Shown: one piece after another, positions 1 to 11,900 of the stretch
Numbering within the stretch: position 1 is the stretch's first letter
Layout: each line of letters opens with the position of its first letter
Source of the DNA: Citrus sinensis
Taxonomy: Eukaryota > Streptophyta > Magnoliopsida > Sapindales > Rutaceae
Direction of reading: 5' to 3'
Length of the DNA: 64,000 nt
Assembly (NCBI RefSeq): GCF_022201045.2
Contig: NC_068557.1
Span: 28,001,501-28,065,500 of the forward strand
Position numbers and translations under genes: made by a program
Notes under the pieces: generated by a model
The model's input: the letters and a program-made list of their open reading frames with translations, nothing else
What the model was told of the DNA's origin: nothing
Database searches by the model: none

Positions 1-2393
1 ACTGCCAATCGCTGAGAAATTCAAAGTAGTAGGCAAAAGCAACTCTTACCATTGTGTTTAAAACAATCTTGGCCTTTGTCAAATCAGTGGCAGTACATTC
101 AATGAACACGTTCTTTGTCTTTAGGGTGATTGCAGAATGGGCCCCATTAATAATTGGTGGTAATGACAGAACAGTCCTATCAGAGGCAGAAAGGTAATAA
201 GCACTTTCCAAAACATAGAAAACTCATGGCAGTTAAAAAAAAAAGGATAAAACCTATGAAATTTAGGGAAAACATAAAATCTCATTTAAGACATCAGGGA
301 AAAGAGACACCGTTAATCATAACTTATGCTAAGATATACTAATTAGAAGCAAGGGTATAAACTCAAAATTTAGAAGTAACAAATTTTACATTGATAAATA
401 AAAAGAGAAAATAAATGAAAGGATCAACAGTTGTCACAGAATGCTTTAGTTAATAGGATAAATGAACATGGTAATGATAATCACATCAGCATTTTTCAAG
501 TAACATCGTACCTATTCTGATCATATAAGACAGGGTACAGAGGAGAATTCTCAATTATGTGCAAATACTTTTTCAGTTTCAAATCTGACTGCAAAATATA
601 GCCATAGAAGAACACATATCAAGGTCAGGCATAGAGCTATACTGAAAGATTCCAATGGTGTGCAGCAAAAAAGAAGTCTTAATTATATCTCACTTTGTAA
701 AACTCCATAAGCTCATCGGCTGTGAAGTCCCTTGTCTACATAACAGAACAGTACAAATAATCAATTATGGCAGAACATTACATGTAAACTGTAAGGGCAA
801 AAATAGATTTCATGAAAGAACCCCCACGGCAGATTCAAAATTACCTGCTTCAGTGGCACAAAATTTATATGTGATGGTGGCAAAGCCTGGAAACAAAGAG
901 GCAAATCAGTCTTAATCATTATGTGTCCATTCATTTTTTTTTTAAATTATTCCCTTGAGCAAATAGGAGGCTTCAAAAAAAAAAAATGATCTCACTAATA
1001 TCAATCATTAATCCAACATCAGACATGTCCAAAAAACCAAATACAAAAGAGATATTTATTTTCAGTTCAGTTTAATAGAAAGAACAAGTATTGCAGAGGC
1101 CCACCTCATACGTGAAAGGGCCTTGTAACGTGTCCAAGTCATGAGTACCAATTGCAACAAGGGTTCTTCGCCTAAAACAAGATGCATGCATAGATATTAG
1201 TTAAAAGAACCAAAATTACTTAAAGAATCATTTGAATAAGGAAAGAAATGAGGAAATGAGGTCCAACAAATCATTATCAAACCAATATCAATCAATACAG
1301 AGTATAGAGACATTTATCATTACAAATAAAGAGATATGAAACAATAACAAATAACAAAGAATGATGAAAAACCTTGGAACAAGCAGTGGCATATAAATGA
1401 TAGATCAAAAAGCTCAAGCATGGTTTCTATTTTGAGGCTGGCATATCTACAGCCCCAAAGTGAAGCACATTGTAACAACTGCTCCGGCAAGTGTACACAA
1501 ACAGATATATAGAAAAGCAAGGACTAGCCACAAATAGAGAGCAAAATAATAAGCCACATATATTACCGGCAAATGTTCTGATGAAGCTTATCTTGAAGAT
1601 CAATGAAGCTGTTATAACTAGCTTCATCAAAACTGATGTCTCTTAAAACAGCACAAACGACATATGGACGAATTGAAGATGTCTGCAAGGAGCAAATATG
1701 AGTGACATCACTGTGTGAAACGAACATAAGAGTATTCAAAATTAAATAACCAATTAACTAGTACCTCAGGCTTCACATGCATTTGAAGCATGGAGTCTTT
1801 GCTGACATCTGAGAGTGTGTACTTAGGTATCTCCTGCTGCTTGTTGAAAACACGGAGAGCTTGAGCAATCCCTTCGAGGCAAAGCAAATCATATCTGCAC
1901 AAAAGGAATAGAGAGAATTCATAAGTTATAGCTCCCTAAACGACAGCACATTTTGATTTCTTCTAACTATATATTGACTTTAAAGAATACCTGTTGGCTG
2001 GAACTTCAATTTTGTAAATAACTTCTTCATCATTTTCGTCTCCTTCTTCATCTAAGTGCTTCTCTTTTCTAATGATCGCTTTTTCAGTTGTCTAATTAAT
2101 AATTACGAGTAAGTTTTACAAAATGTTATATACTGATACAGCAAGCAGCTAAAAAGATAAACAGATTCAGCAACACATACCACATCGTCGAGCTCGATTC
2201 CGAAGCAGAAGCACAGATCCTCAAACTCTTCTTTTGCTACAAAAAAGATATGTGAAAATTGAAGAGTCAGTGGAGTTTGGATACATTGTCTATTTTGATG
2301 ATCGAAGTTGGATTAGGGGTTAAGCGAAAGCTCACTGTAGGATTTCCCTAAGGCGGCGAATAGACGATCCCTGCCCACGCTCACTGTAGGCAT
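1..2393 (-). CDS. Phenylalanine--tRNA ligase beta subunit, cytosolic (5' part; runs off the window)
   Basis: This subunit of the alpha2-beta2 cytosolic enzyme helps charge tRNA-Phe with phenylalanine. The start is [17 protein letters not shown], the conserved eukaryotic N-terminus. Exons read on the minus strand: 2393-2336, 2236-2181, 2091-1991, 1894-1765, 1682-1567, 1171-1105, 886-845, 735-694, 588-512 and 176-50. All have GT-AG borders and the phases join without a stop, giving 272 residues of a protein usually near 600. Recognisable stretches are [48 protein letters not shown] and [20 protein letters not shown], which belong to the N-terminal and B3/B4 (editing) region. The catalytic-like core lies beyond position 1. 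Positions 1-49 look like intron. It is divergent from the plus-strand SAPS gene, about 6.6 kb away. Confidence 0.95.
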
Positions 2394-3689
2394 GGTAGCG
2401 TCTCTCTTTCTTTGTCTCTCTTCAACGATGGGCAACAAGAAGCGTATTTGTAAAAACCCTATCGATTTGATTGGATGCTGAATCCGACAACATTGGCGTC
2501 GTATGTATGATGAGAACTACAAATTGGCGGATCCGGGTTGGCTCCTGAACCAACTCACCATTAACCCGTAATTTTTTCTTTTGTTTTTATTATGGAAAAA
2601 TAAAGCCTCTTTACATCAAAGCAATAAATTGGTTTTCTGAAAGAAAAAAAAAAAAACGATAACCCATTTGATTTTGTTATCATTTTTACAAATTTAAATC
2701 TAATATTTGGCATGAATAAAATGGGTTCTTTTTTTTTTTCAATTATTTTTTGTTTGGCACTTGATGGAGAGGGTTCAAGTCTCTCTAAAGAGAGTTTATT
2801 ATTATGTTAAGTTGAGCTTCAATTATTACACCCACACGCGCACACATATTTACATATATGTTAAGCAAGGCAAGAGTTCATGGCAATTTTCGAATGTGGT
2901 CCAAACATATTTTTTTTTATCACATGGGCTGGATTTAAAAATCTTAATTTTATATTTTATAATATTACCTATTTTAAATTTATTTTATAATTTCTAAATT
3001 TTATTTTAATGAAATTGGGCTTGAAAATATGATAAGAACTCCTTTCTCAATTGTTTATCCAACCCGAGGACTCTTATTAATCGTAGAGTGCTTAGAATAA
3101 AATATGATCCTATCCCAACAGTCAAACTTCTTCCTGACCTGGATTACTTGCCTCTAAAGCTAGAAGTATGAACTTTCAATATATATGTAGTAGATTAATT
3201 AAATAAATATAATTATTTAAAATAATATATATTTCATGATTTTTTTATTTATAAAATATAGATTTCGAGCTAGTCCTTGGGCTTATCAAGGAAAGCTTAG
3301 GTCTAGCCCTTCCTGACTCGCATCCATTTTATGTCTGAGTTAGATGGATATTTTTGATATCCCTAATTGTATATTTCAAATTTTCATTAGGCTTTAGTTG
3401 TATTGGAATTTAACTATATATTGTATATCGGGTAAGTCTTTTCACACCCTCAAAAATCATTATAAAATGTATTTTTAATTGAAATTACCTAAATAACCAA
3501 AGACAAATTAATTATTTTCTTATTTTATGTGGAAACTTAATTTAGCACTTAAAAATATATGTCATGTCATGCACATTTCACAAACATTTATAAACACGTC
3601 ATCTATGTGATGCAGTCATGTATCAAATTTTGGATATATTTTTATTTATTCATTTACTTTTAAAAATATCTTATAATTGAAATACTAAC
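2394..3689. other. Synthetase 5' flank and AT-rich spacer, no gene seen
   Basis: The first ~100 bases upstream of the synthetase ATG hold its leader and core promoter, including an AAACCCTA telobox-like octamer near 2454. Farther out the DNA is AT-rich with T and A runs. Short GGGCT-type motifs near 3260-3330 resemble decayed transposon sequence. The only open frame (2761-2997) has biased low-complexity composition and is not called. Confidence 0.5.
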
Positions 3690-4600
3690 TAGGCAACCCA
3701 AGAGGGGGGTGAATTGGGATTTTAAAAATTAAGCTAAGCAAACCACACAACAATTTAATCTATTGCCTTAATCAAATTGAAAATAATAAATTCAATCATG
3801 CACAATATTAAAAGAGTAAGGGAAGAGAAAACAAACACAATGATTTTTACGTGGTTCGGCAATCCCCGCCTACGTCCACGCCTCCAAGCTCACCGGGCTT
3901 GAGGATTTCACTAAGCTAGCCTCCCAAGGCTTCAAACGTTTACAATTGACTTCCAAGGTGTCAATGGACCTTTACAACAAGAGATTATCCCCAATCTCTT
4001 AACCCAAGTGTATCCCAACACTTACAATCTTTTAACTTGATTTTACAAAAAAAGATTACAAATGAATCTCTCTCACACAATGTGTTTGATCACAAGTGAA
4101 AGCTCAATGTGTGAATGAATAAGATGAATACAAAGATTTAAAGCTCAATGAAAGTTGTATTCTCAATATTTTGCTCAATGATGATCGTTGGAAAACTTTC
4201 TTGTTTGAATTGGATTGAGCTTATTTATAGTTGGAGCTGAAAACTAGCCGTTATTGACTTTCTGCACACTGTCGGATCGCCGTTAGCTAGATGTCGGATC
4301 GCCGTTTGACTGGTCAATATGACCGTTGGGCTGATTTTTCAAATTGTCGGATCGCCGTTAACTAGATGTCGGATCGCCGTTTAGGTCCAGAGGCTACTGG
4401 TTGATATCGGCGAGCCGTTTATCTCACATGTCGGTTCGCCGTTTAGGTCCAGAGACTAATCTTCAATTCTGTTAGATGTCGGCGAGCCGTTATCAAGATG
4501 TCGGATCGCCGTTTTCTACAGTAACTGCTACAGTAACTGCTACAGTAAAATATTTTCCAAATTCACAGTTTGACCCCAAAACTTTATAAAACTGTATTAC
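3690..4600. repeat. Dispersed plant repeat module with an 'acgtggttcggc' block
   Basis: The segment opens with a 'caagaggggggtgaattggg' block and continues with 'tttttacgtggttcggc', then a 'cctacgtccacgcctccaag' block and a stretch of ordered TTCCAAGG-type words. From memory, this word order recurs in many plant genomes and transcript assemblies as part of a repeat family. I cannot name the class with certainty and see no coding region, terminal repeat or target duplication. The 3' part carries the 14-bp motif cluster listed separately. Ends are approximate. Confidence 0.55.
4271..4513. repeat. Eight copies of a 14-bp motif gtcggatcgccgtt, partly as 22-bp doublets
   Basis: Copies start at 4271, 4293, 4346, 4368, 4406, 4430, 4478 and 4500. 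Five match gtcggatcgccgtt exactly (4271, 4293, 4346, 4368, 4500). The copies at 4406, 4430 and 4478 vary in the centre (cggcgagccg, cggttcgccg). Start-to-start distances are 22, 53, 22, 38, 24, 48 and 22, so most copies form doublets about 22 bases apart. The core is locally palindrome-like and far richer in GC than its surroundings. It is followed by three copies of ctacagtaa (4516-4546). Function unknown. Confidence 0.9.
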
Positions 4601-4811
4601 GACCCAAAATGTTATGAAACTTTGCACATAGGTCCAATTTCAGAATTTCTAAATAATGCTTTGTTAATCCCAAAACTTTATGACATTATGGTATAGCCCA
4701 AAATGCTATGACACTTTTCAAATAAGTCCTTTACCAAGATTTCAAGCAATACTTGTTTATTTCAAAGTTTTCAAAATTCTTTCAATTAAACCATAAACTT
4801 TGAAAAACAAC

Positions 4812-4971
4812 CAATTTCATAAAATCATTTTTCCATTAAATATGAAACATTTATAATGTGAAAATAATGATTTATTTAAAAAGAATAAAAACAATCAATT
4901 TCATAAAATCATTTTTCCATTAAATATAAAACATTTATAATGTGAAAATAATGATTTATTTAAAAAGAATA
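4812..4971. repeat. 84-bp tandem duplication
   Basis: Two head-to-tail copies start at 4812 and 4896. They are near-identical, with one visible substitution (tatgaaac versus tataaaac), and the second is slightly shorter. The unit is very AT-rich and non-coding. Confidence 0.9.
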
Positions 4972-7229
4972 TTAAATAATTTGAGCTTAAAAGATTAATC
5001 ATTCTTAATCTTGTTTGTTATAATCAAAATCAATATTATGGAAACATATATGTTAACAATAATTAATAAAATAATTATGTATTTTAATTTTCTCCTACAA
5101 TAGTTTAATTAGTCGAGTCCAAACATTTATTTTTAAAAACACAAATCAATACAAAATTAAATTCAGTCATTCACTCCAATCTATCGTACCAAAAGGCCCT
5201 TACAACATATTTGTCATGTATGCGGTATTTATGGCAAGTATCATGTGGTGGAAATAAAATGACAAAATAAAAACCACTTTGACAAATAATAGTATGTAAT
5301 AATGTCGCATCTAGGGCTAGATTAATTATGATACTAGTTTTTATACATTCATTGTCATACAAATTTTGTACCCTAAATTAATGTAAACAATCAAATTTTA
5401 TTAGCATTTGAGAATGAAAATCGTAACCTCAGTTAGCAATATATAAACTATAAAAATAAATCATTTTAAAAGTCGTTTAAGATTGCTTTTGAGAGACTCA
5501 AAAGTGAATTTAAAAAATTAAAATCTAATTTTGATAGTTAGTAAATGTTCTTAAAAAGCACTTATGGCAAAATCATCTCATCCTACAACATATTTTTTTT
5601 AAAAAGGAAGGAGTAGCTTTTCAAAATCTAATTTTGGGAATCAATTTTATATTCAATACAATTCTGTGTATATTATAAAAATTTAAAATTATCATTGTTA
5701 ATCAAGAAATAAAATCATTAACTTTAAAGAGATTATTTTATTATTATCAATTATATCGAGATAACAAAATAAAAAAATAAAATTAATAATACAAAGTGTA
5801 TGCCTATTTGAACCCAGTAATTTTCTCTCCACATGTTCTTTTTAATGAAGAATTTTATAATTTAAATAAATTTTGAAAAAAAAATTACTTAATTAACCCT
5901 TTCTTCTCTTTCTCTTCTCACTTTCAGAAATTCTCATCAATTCATTCATATATTTTCTTTTAACTACAAATAATTGACATTACAAACTAACAGTGAATAT
6001 CAACAAATTTTTATCAGTTATGAAAGTTAATAAATATCAAGAAATTAATTTTTACCAAACATGAAAGCTAATGAATATCAAGAAAAAATTTTCTTATATG
6101 TATGTAACATAAAATACTAAGAAAGGCAAAAAAAAAAAAAAAAAGAGTTCAAAAGAGAGTGAAATTGAGTGCTCAGTATGCAGAATGTGAGGATTGAGAG
6201 AGAATACGCAATTGTGAGATAGAGAGTGGAGGAGATTAGTAATAGCTTTGATATTTTTAAATTTTGCATTTTAATAATCAATTTATTTTTTAAAATGGGG
6301 GTTGAGAGAAACTTGGTAGGGTTAAATAACCCCATCCTAATATAAATTTTTTTTATTTTAGTTATCAATTATTATATATGCACAATAAAATTTTTTTATA
6401 TGTATATTTAAAAATGTGAAAATAAATTTTATTCAACATTATAATCATTCAATTATTTACATTATTTCAACAGTTTAATAATATGCTTTTAAACCACAAA
6501 TGTTATTAAATGTTGAACTGATTCTCTTCGCAACTGATAATTTATACAATACAATTAACAACAATTATTTTAAAAATAATAACATTACCAAACTAGCCCT
6601 TAGTTATGGTTAGACAATTCATTTATTTAATTTGAGGTTAAAAGGAAATAATATTTGAATCATAATATATTCCATGTCCTAGTAAAAGCCTAAGTCATCA
6701 TCATGAATGAGGAAAAAATATCAGTGACATAAGAGATAGAGGAGTCATGTGGACTATTTGGCGTTTACATTTAAAGGTATTATTGAATCCAGCCCGTTTG
6801 TACACATAATCCATGACTCTAACGTTACCCATAAACTATGCTTATTTCCAAGACAACAATATTTTAAAATATAAGGTCATTTAGAATTGCTAATCTAAAA
6901 GTTAAGTTAATTTGGCCCAAACACGTGTTCATTGAGTTGACTTTAGGTTTCTTGGCGTTTGATTAAAGTAATGTTTTAAATTCAAAATTATAAATCTCGC
7001 TTTAATTAGATTCAATAGTTTTAGGTTTTATCTACATTAGTTTTACAATCCAAGTAATATTGTCTCATGTTGAAAATTTATAAATGTATAATCAATCAAT
7101 TTTTTTTTCCTTTGTTTTACATTAGGTTCTTAAATTATGAATTACCCAATTAAGATATCATTTTTCAAAAAAAATTTCAAAATCTTACAAAATAATTAAG
7201 TAAGCAAATCAAACCGAGAATTCAATTAG
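4972..7229. other. AT-rich intergenic DNA, no gene seen
   Basis: Low-complexity AT-rich sequence. It contains an A run at 6128-6144 and a degenerate short repeat of 'gaatatcaagaaa' words at about 5993-6090. Open frames here are short and compositionally biased. No protein similarity was recognised on either strand. Confidence 0.6.
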
Positions 7230-7435
7230 TATATGGTGTTCGCGGATTGGATTTTACGGATTAGACATCAATCCATATCCGATCCATAATTTTGCAGATT
7301 ATAATTTTTCAATCCAATCCAATCCATACATCTGTGGATCGGATGTAGATTTAACTCAATCCATATCTAATCCATACGTCTGCGGATCGGATGCGAATTT
7401 AACTTAATCCATGTCCAATCCACCATTTTGCGCAT
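7230..7435. repeat. Decayed hAT-like element remnant rich in GGATCGGAT / AATCCAATCC words
   Basis: The segment begins tggtgttcgcggattgg and is packed with direct and inverted copies of ggatcggatg, aatccatatc and tgcggat. Dense subterminal repeats of this kind are typical of non-autonomous hAT elements in plants. I could not find a matching inverted end or target duplication, so limits and class are uncertain. Confidence 0.45.
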
Positions 7436-8699
7436 TAATTTCCGAATTTAAAATTTTTAGTTCTCCCTAATCCATGAACTAATGAAATTAAAAAAAAAAA
7501 TCTAATATAAAAATAATTTTACTATCAATTAAATTTAAAATTGAATAAAATTTAAACAAATTAATTGTTTAAATAAAACTAAAATAATAGTTTAAAGTTT
7601 CAAAATATAACACACTAAGATTAATTGTTCAAATAAAGTTACAATAATACATTAATATAACACCGAAATTAATTATTCAAATAAAACCACAATTAATTGA
7701 AATGACGAAGTTTCTGAAATCAAATACAGTCTGATCCTTCACCAACATTGTTGCACTTGTTGAAAAGTTGTGATTATGGAGCCGTCAACAATGGGAACCA
7801 GGAGAAGTACGGGTGACGATATTGAAGGTTGTGATAGTGCAATTGTTTGGCTGGAACTAATGATTGTGAAGTGGCTCAATGGACTCAGGGAAGAAAATAG
7901 CTTGCTCTCGCTGGAATCATGCGGCCGACGTCCTTCAAATCAGTGTCGAGAGTGTATCGAACTAGTAGTGGGTGTTGTTAGTGCGTGTGACGGCGGAGAA
8001 GCTTAGGGTTTTTTGTTTGTAACTTGGCGTTATGTTACTTTGCTTTTGGGTGACTTTGCAAATTGTTGGTACCTATTACATACACCAAAAATAAAGAAAT
8101 TTAAATGATCACTTATCAAAAATTTAATTTTATCCATCTCTTTTATGAAACATATGAATTACCCAACTATTTTGAATCATAAAACAACATATTTGTAACT
8201 AGAATATGAAACAAGACTTATAATACTGAAACATAAACTCAGTAATAAAAATATCGTAATATTAGGTTTAAAATACCAGTTATTAAGAATGTTGTCGCAA
8301 CTTTCTCCTGCATCCTAAAATACCAACATGGCACTATAGCCATTGATTCAAAGTGCATTTGTATTTACCCAAAACACTATCTTACATCATTAGGCCTTTC
8401 CCACAAAATGCATTAAGTTGTTAAAAAGAAAAAAAAAATGCTTACATGAGATAGAGATTAAAAGAGAAAGCGTCACATTAAATGGCCTCCCCTTAGCAAG
8501 TGGACATAATTCCTCCAACTTTAGAGGGTCAACAAATATAGTTCCATGATTTCCAATTTGATGATAAGCACATGACCACATATATCCCATTTATCAGAAC
8601 AAATTTGAGAAAAAAAAAAAGATTAACAATTTAGCAATGCATAAAATTATATAAAAAAAAATAACATCCAAATTTTATTTTAGAGATATAATTATTATA
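7436..8699. other. AT-rich spacer with two unexplained open frames
   Basis: There is a plus-strand frame of 78 codons at 7770-8006, which I do not recognise and doubt is a gene. A minus-strand frame at 8390-8590 contains CAYHQIGNHGTIFVDP followed by LEELCPLAKGRPFNV. Its ordinary amino-acid composition and a GTAAGC donor-like end near 8449 make it look like a stray exon. No neighbouring exons were found. The rest is AT-rich. Confidence 0.4.
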
Positions 8700-8989
8700 C
8701 TCTCTTTATTTCTCTCGCTCCCTCCCGCGATTGCAGGTGCTTTTGCATTCCTCTCTCTCTCTTTCTTCTTCTTTCTTTAGTTCATGCAATTAAGATTTCG
8801 ATTCGATCTGAAACTCTATACCTTTTTCGAATTTCGATTCTTTCTGATTCGGCTTCTAGGGTTTGGTTTTCTTGCGGCGTGATTGGATCGTTTTCTCTTG
8901 TCTTGTTTTGGCGATTGGCGAATCGTCGATTAGGGTTTCGAGGTTCTCAGATCTGAATACGGTGACGGTTTCGTTGTTGATTTGCGAAG
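8700..8989 (+). promoter_or_regulatory. SAPS gene 5' leader: CT-rich stretch and telobox-like motifs
   Basis: A CT-rich microsatellite at about 8750-8780 is typical of plant 5' leaders (Y patch). It is followed by two AGGGTTT words, at about 8858 and in TTAGGGTTT at 8930-8938; the second is a telobox in reverse orientation. The coding start follows at 8990. Confidence 0.55.
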
Positions 8990-11900
8990 ATGTTTTGGCG
9001 TATGGCGGGATTGTCCACTGCGTCTCCAGTGAGTTTTTTTTTTTTTTTTGCTGTTTCACTTTTTGAATCTTGATCTGTGTAGGCATTTGGTTTTGTTTAT
9101 ACATATACGGGAGAACATCATTTGCATATTGGATTTCATTATTTTAATCGGATAATAGTATTGCATTTTATGCTATCTGTTATTTTCTCTTTGATGTTTA
9201 GTTGCTGAGGAAATTGAGGATATTTGAATGAATTATGCACATTTGCGATATTCAAAGAAGCATAGAACTGAAGATTTTGTGGATTAGTGTAACCTACTCT
9301 CATTTTGAATTGAAAGACTCCTTAGGTTTGGGTTTCGTTATAGAATAAATTTACATTTGACTTATTGGATGTGATTCTAGAAGCCATTATTCTAGCATTC
9401 TAGCAGTCTGCGAAATAAACGCTGCTAGCTTTAAGTTGAGAGGGCAAAATAGGATTCTGTGAAATGATTTATTGGATTACAGTAGGAGATAGGAAGAAAT
9501 ATAATGAATTGTGATATGATTGGAGATATAGGAGTGGTGGGATGTTCTTTGTTTCCTATTAAAAAAAAAAAAAGAGTCATGGGATGTATGCTATTTGACT
9601 TTACTGATAGTGTTTTCCTGGTATTCTTTTAAGTTGCTTTTATCTATTGTACAATCAGAATGCTGAAATGCAAATCTTCTTGGTATGATAATAGTACACT
9701 ATATATCTTGCATTGTCTTTAATGACGGCTTGTAAACCTTTGTATCTTTATAAAGTGAGGTCTACAGAGTCAAAATTGTATAGGCCACTGATGAAGGAGG
9801 AATTGAAATCTGAGGTGGTTTTACGATTAATAATTGTGACCGCTGAGCATTCGATCATCATTTTTGCTGGATTTTGCTTCTGTGACGAGCATCTATTAAT
9901 TTTTGTTGTACTTCCGTGTATTTTTTCCCATTAATTAGATTAAGAAATTAGTAAGATATATGAGCTAGGTCTTGCTTGCTATTTCTTAATCCATTTCCTT
10001 AAGCCTTTTGAGTCTGAGAACATTATTAGCCTCTGTATTTCAGTAGAACAATGAAGGGAGGAGATATTTTGTTGCCTTGAGGTTTGACTTCTGTGTTGTC
10101 TAATTCAAACTTAATTTAGGACTGTTTGTTGTTAGAATTCTTCCTAAAAGAAATTAAATTAGCAATATCTTTTCTTCTTTGAAAATCCTTGTTCTTGCAA
10201 AATAGATGTTCTAATACAATTATAGTTTCTTGCTACATTATTATGGCTTCTTAAATGGTTGGTTTTATTGTATAATTTGACAATTTAAATGTACCATTTC
10301 CTATTCACTTATGAGCCATAAAAGACTGTTTCCTGTCTTTGTCTCATTAAGTTGGAAGCAGTTGTGATGTACTTACAAGTTCAATTGTTGTTCTTCAACC
10401 TCTGGATGGCAGAGGATGATTTGAACACTCACCATTGGATTGTCAATGTCATCTTTATCACTTTTCTATTTTTCTGTCTTGACAAGTTGACAAATATATG
10501 GACATAAGATAAGTTTGAACATTTTTTTTTTTTGTGTTTTTATTTCATCTAATTGCAGGTGGAGACAATTTTGGATAAGGAAAATTTTACGTTGGAGGAG
10601 CTTCTTGACGAGGATGATATAATTCAAGAATGCAAAGCTTTGAACGGTCGTCTTATCAATTTGTAAGAAAACTTTTTTTTTTTTAAAGATCTTCTTAATA
10701 TATGTTTAGTTTTTGGACATTTTACTCTTGCTGATTCTTTCGTTTATTGCCTGCACTTCTCAGCAGTTTTTATCTTTTATTTTATTGGCTAAGGTGATAA
10801 TTGTGTTCAGTTGATATTTGCTTCAGCCTACAGATTCCTCTTCTAGATTATATCCTTCATTAGTTGATCCTTATTTCTGTCTTTCAGTTTACGAGAAAGG
10901 GCTCAGGTTGAACAACTTATTCAATATATTGTGGTTGAAGCTCCTGAGGATGCGGAGAAGAGGAGAACTTTCAAGTAGGTTTGATGGATGAACTCGTAAA
11001 TCTTGTTTCCACATTTTCTGGTATACCAGGTTGGATTACTGTTGATATTGCTTTTTTTGTTGTTCAAATAGGTTTCCTTTTGTTGCATGTGAGATTTTTA
11101 CTTGTGAAGTTGATATTATCCTTAAGACGCTGGTAGAGGATGAAGAGGTAAAAAGTCTGTCTTGTGTCACTTTATTTTATGTTTTAAAGGTTAAGTGACT
11201 GAACTGTCTGGTAATTTGTTGTTTTCTTGTCAGTTGATGAATTTGTTATTTTCCTTTTTGGAACCGAAAGACTCCCATAGCACGTTGTTGGCTGGGTACT
11301 TCAGCAAGGTATATCATATTGAACTCTTAAGATAATAGCATATCAAGTGAAAGTAAATGTAATTCTTATACCTTTCGTTTCAGGTTATCTGTGTATTAAG
11401 TTATAATCCTATTTGTCTCATGTTGCCTTAATTTCTTTTTCCTAGGTTGTTATTTGCCTATTATTGCGGAAGACGGTTCCTTTAATGCATTATATTAAAG
11501 TAAGTTAAGGTTTCCAATTTATTTGATTTTATATCTCTTTCTGCTTAATTTGTGAATTGTGAAATATCTGTGTACAAACAACATGGTATAAAGTCCTTCT
11601 GATGCATATCAATGAAATATACCTTTAAAGGATGCAGATTTAACTTTTATAATTCACTCATTTTTGCACTCTGTAGAGTTTAGTAAATACTTTTTTTGTT
11701 CTTTTTTTTTTCCCGTTCTAGGCGGTGATCTATCTTTGTTCTCTCTTTAATTTGATTGACTAGTTTGAGTGTTCCATTCCAAAACCCTGTTAATTGCTGT
11801 AGCTGCATGCCCCTCACCTCTTTTTGTTATAAAAGAGTGTGATGGAGGGCAATGGAATATCGCAGTCTGCAAATAGAGCTACTATCTATCCTCTCTGCCT

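Noticed and set aside
1..49. Next exon of the synthetase at the window edge
   Set aside because: A CAG occurs at positions 4-2 on the minus strand, but that would make a 45-base intron, too short for a typical plant intron.
2765..2800. GGTTCAAGTC, a tRNA B-box-like word
   Set aside because: No A box, no cloverleaf stems in the surrounding sequence.
2761..2997. Plus-strand open frame of 78 codons
   Set aside because: Low-complexity, rich in Tyr/Phe/Ile from AT-rich DNA, with a CACACA-type stretch; no recognisable domain.
7770..8006. Plus-strand open frame of 78 codons
   Set aside because: Reasonable composition but no recognised family, no splice partners, and placed next to repeat DNA; not enough to call a gene.
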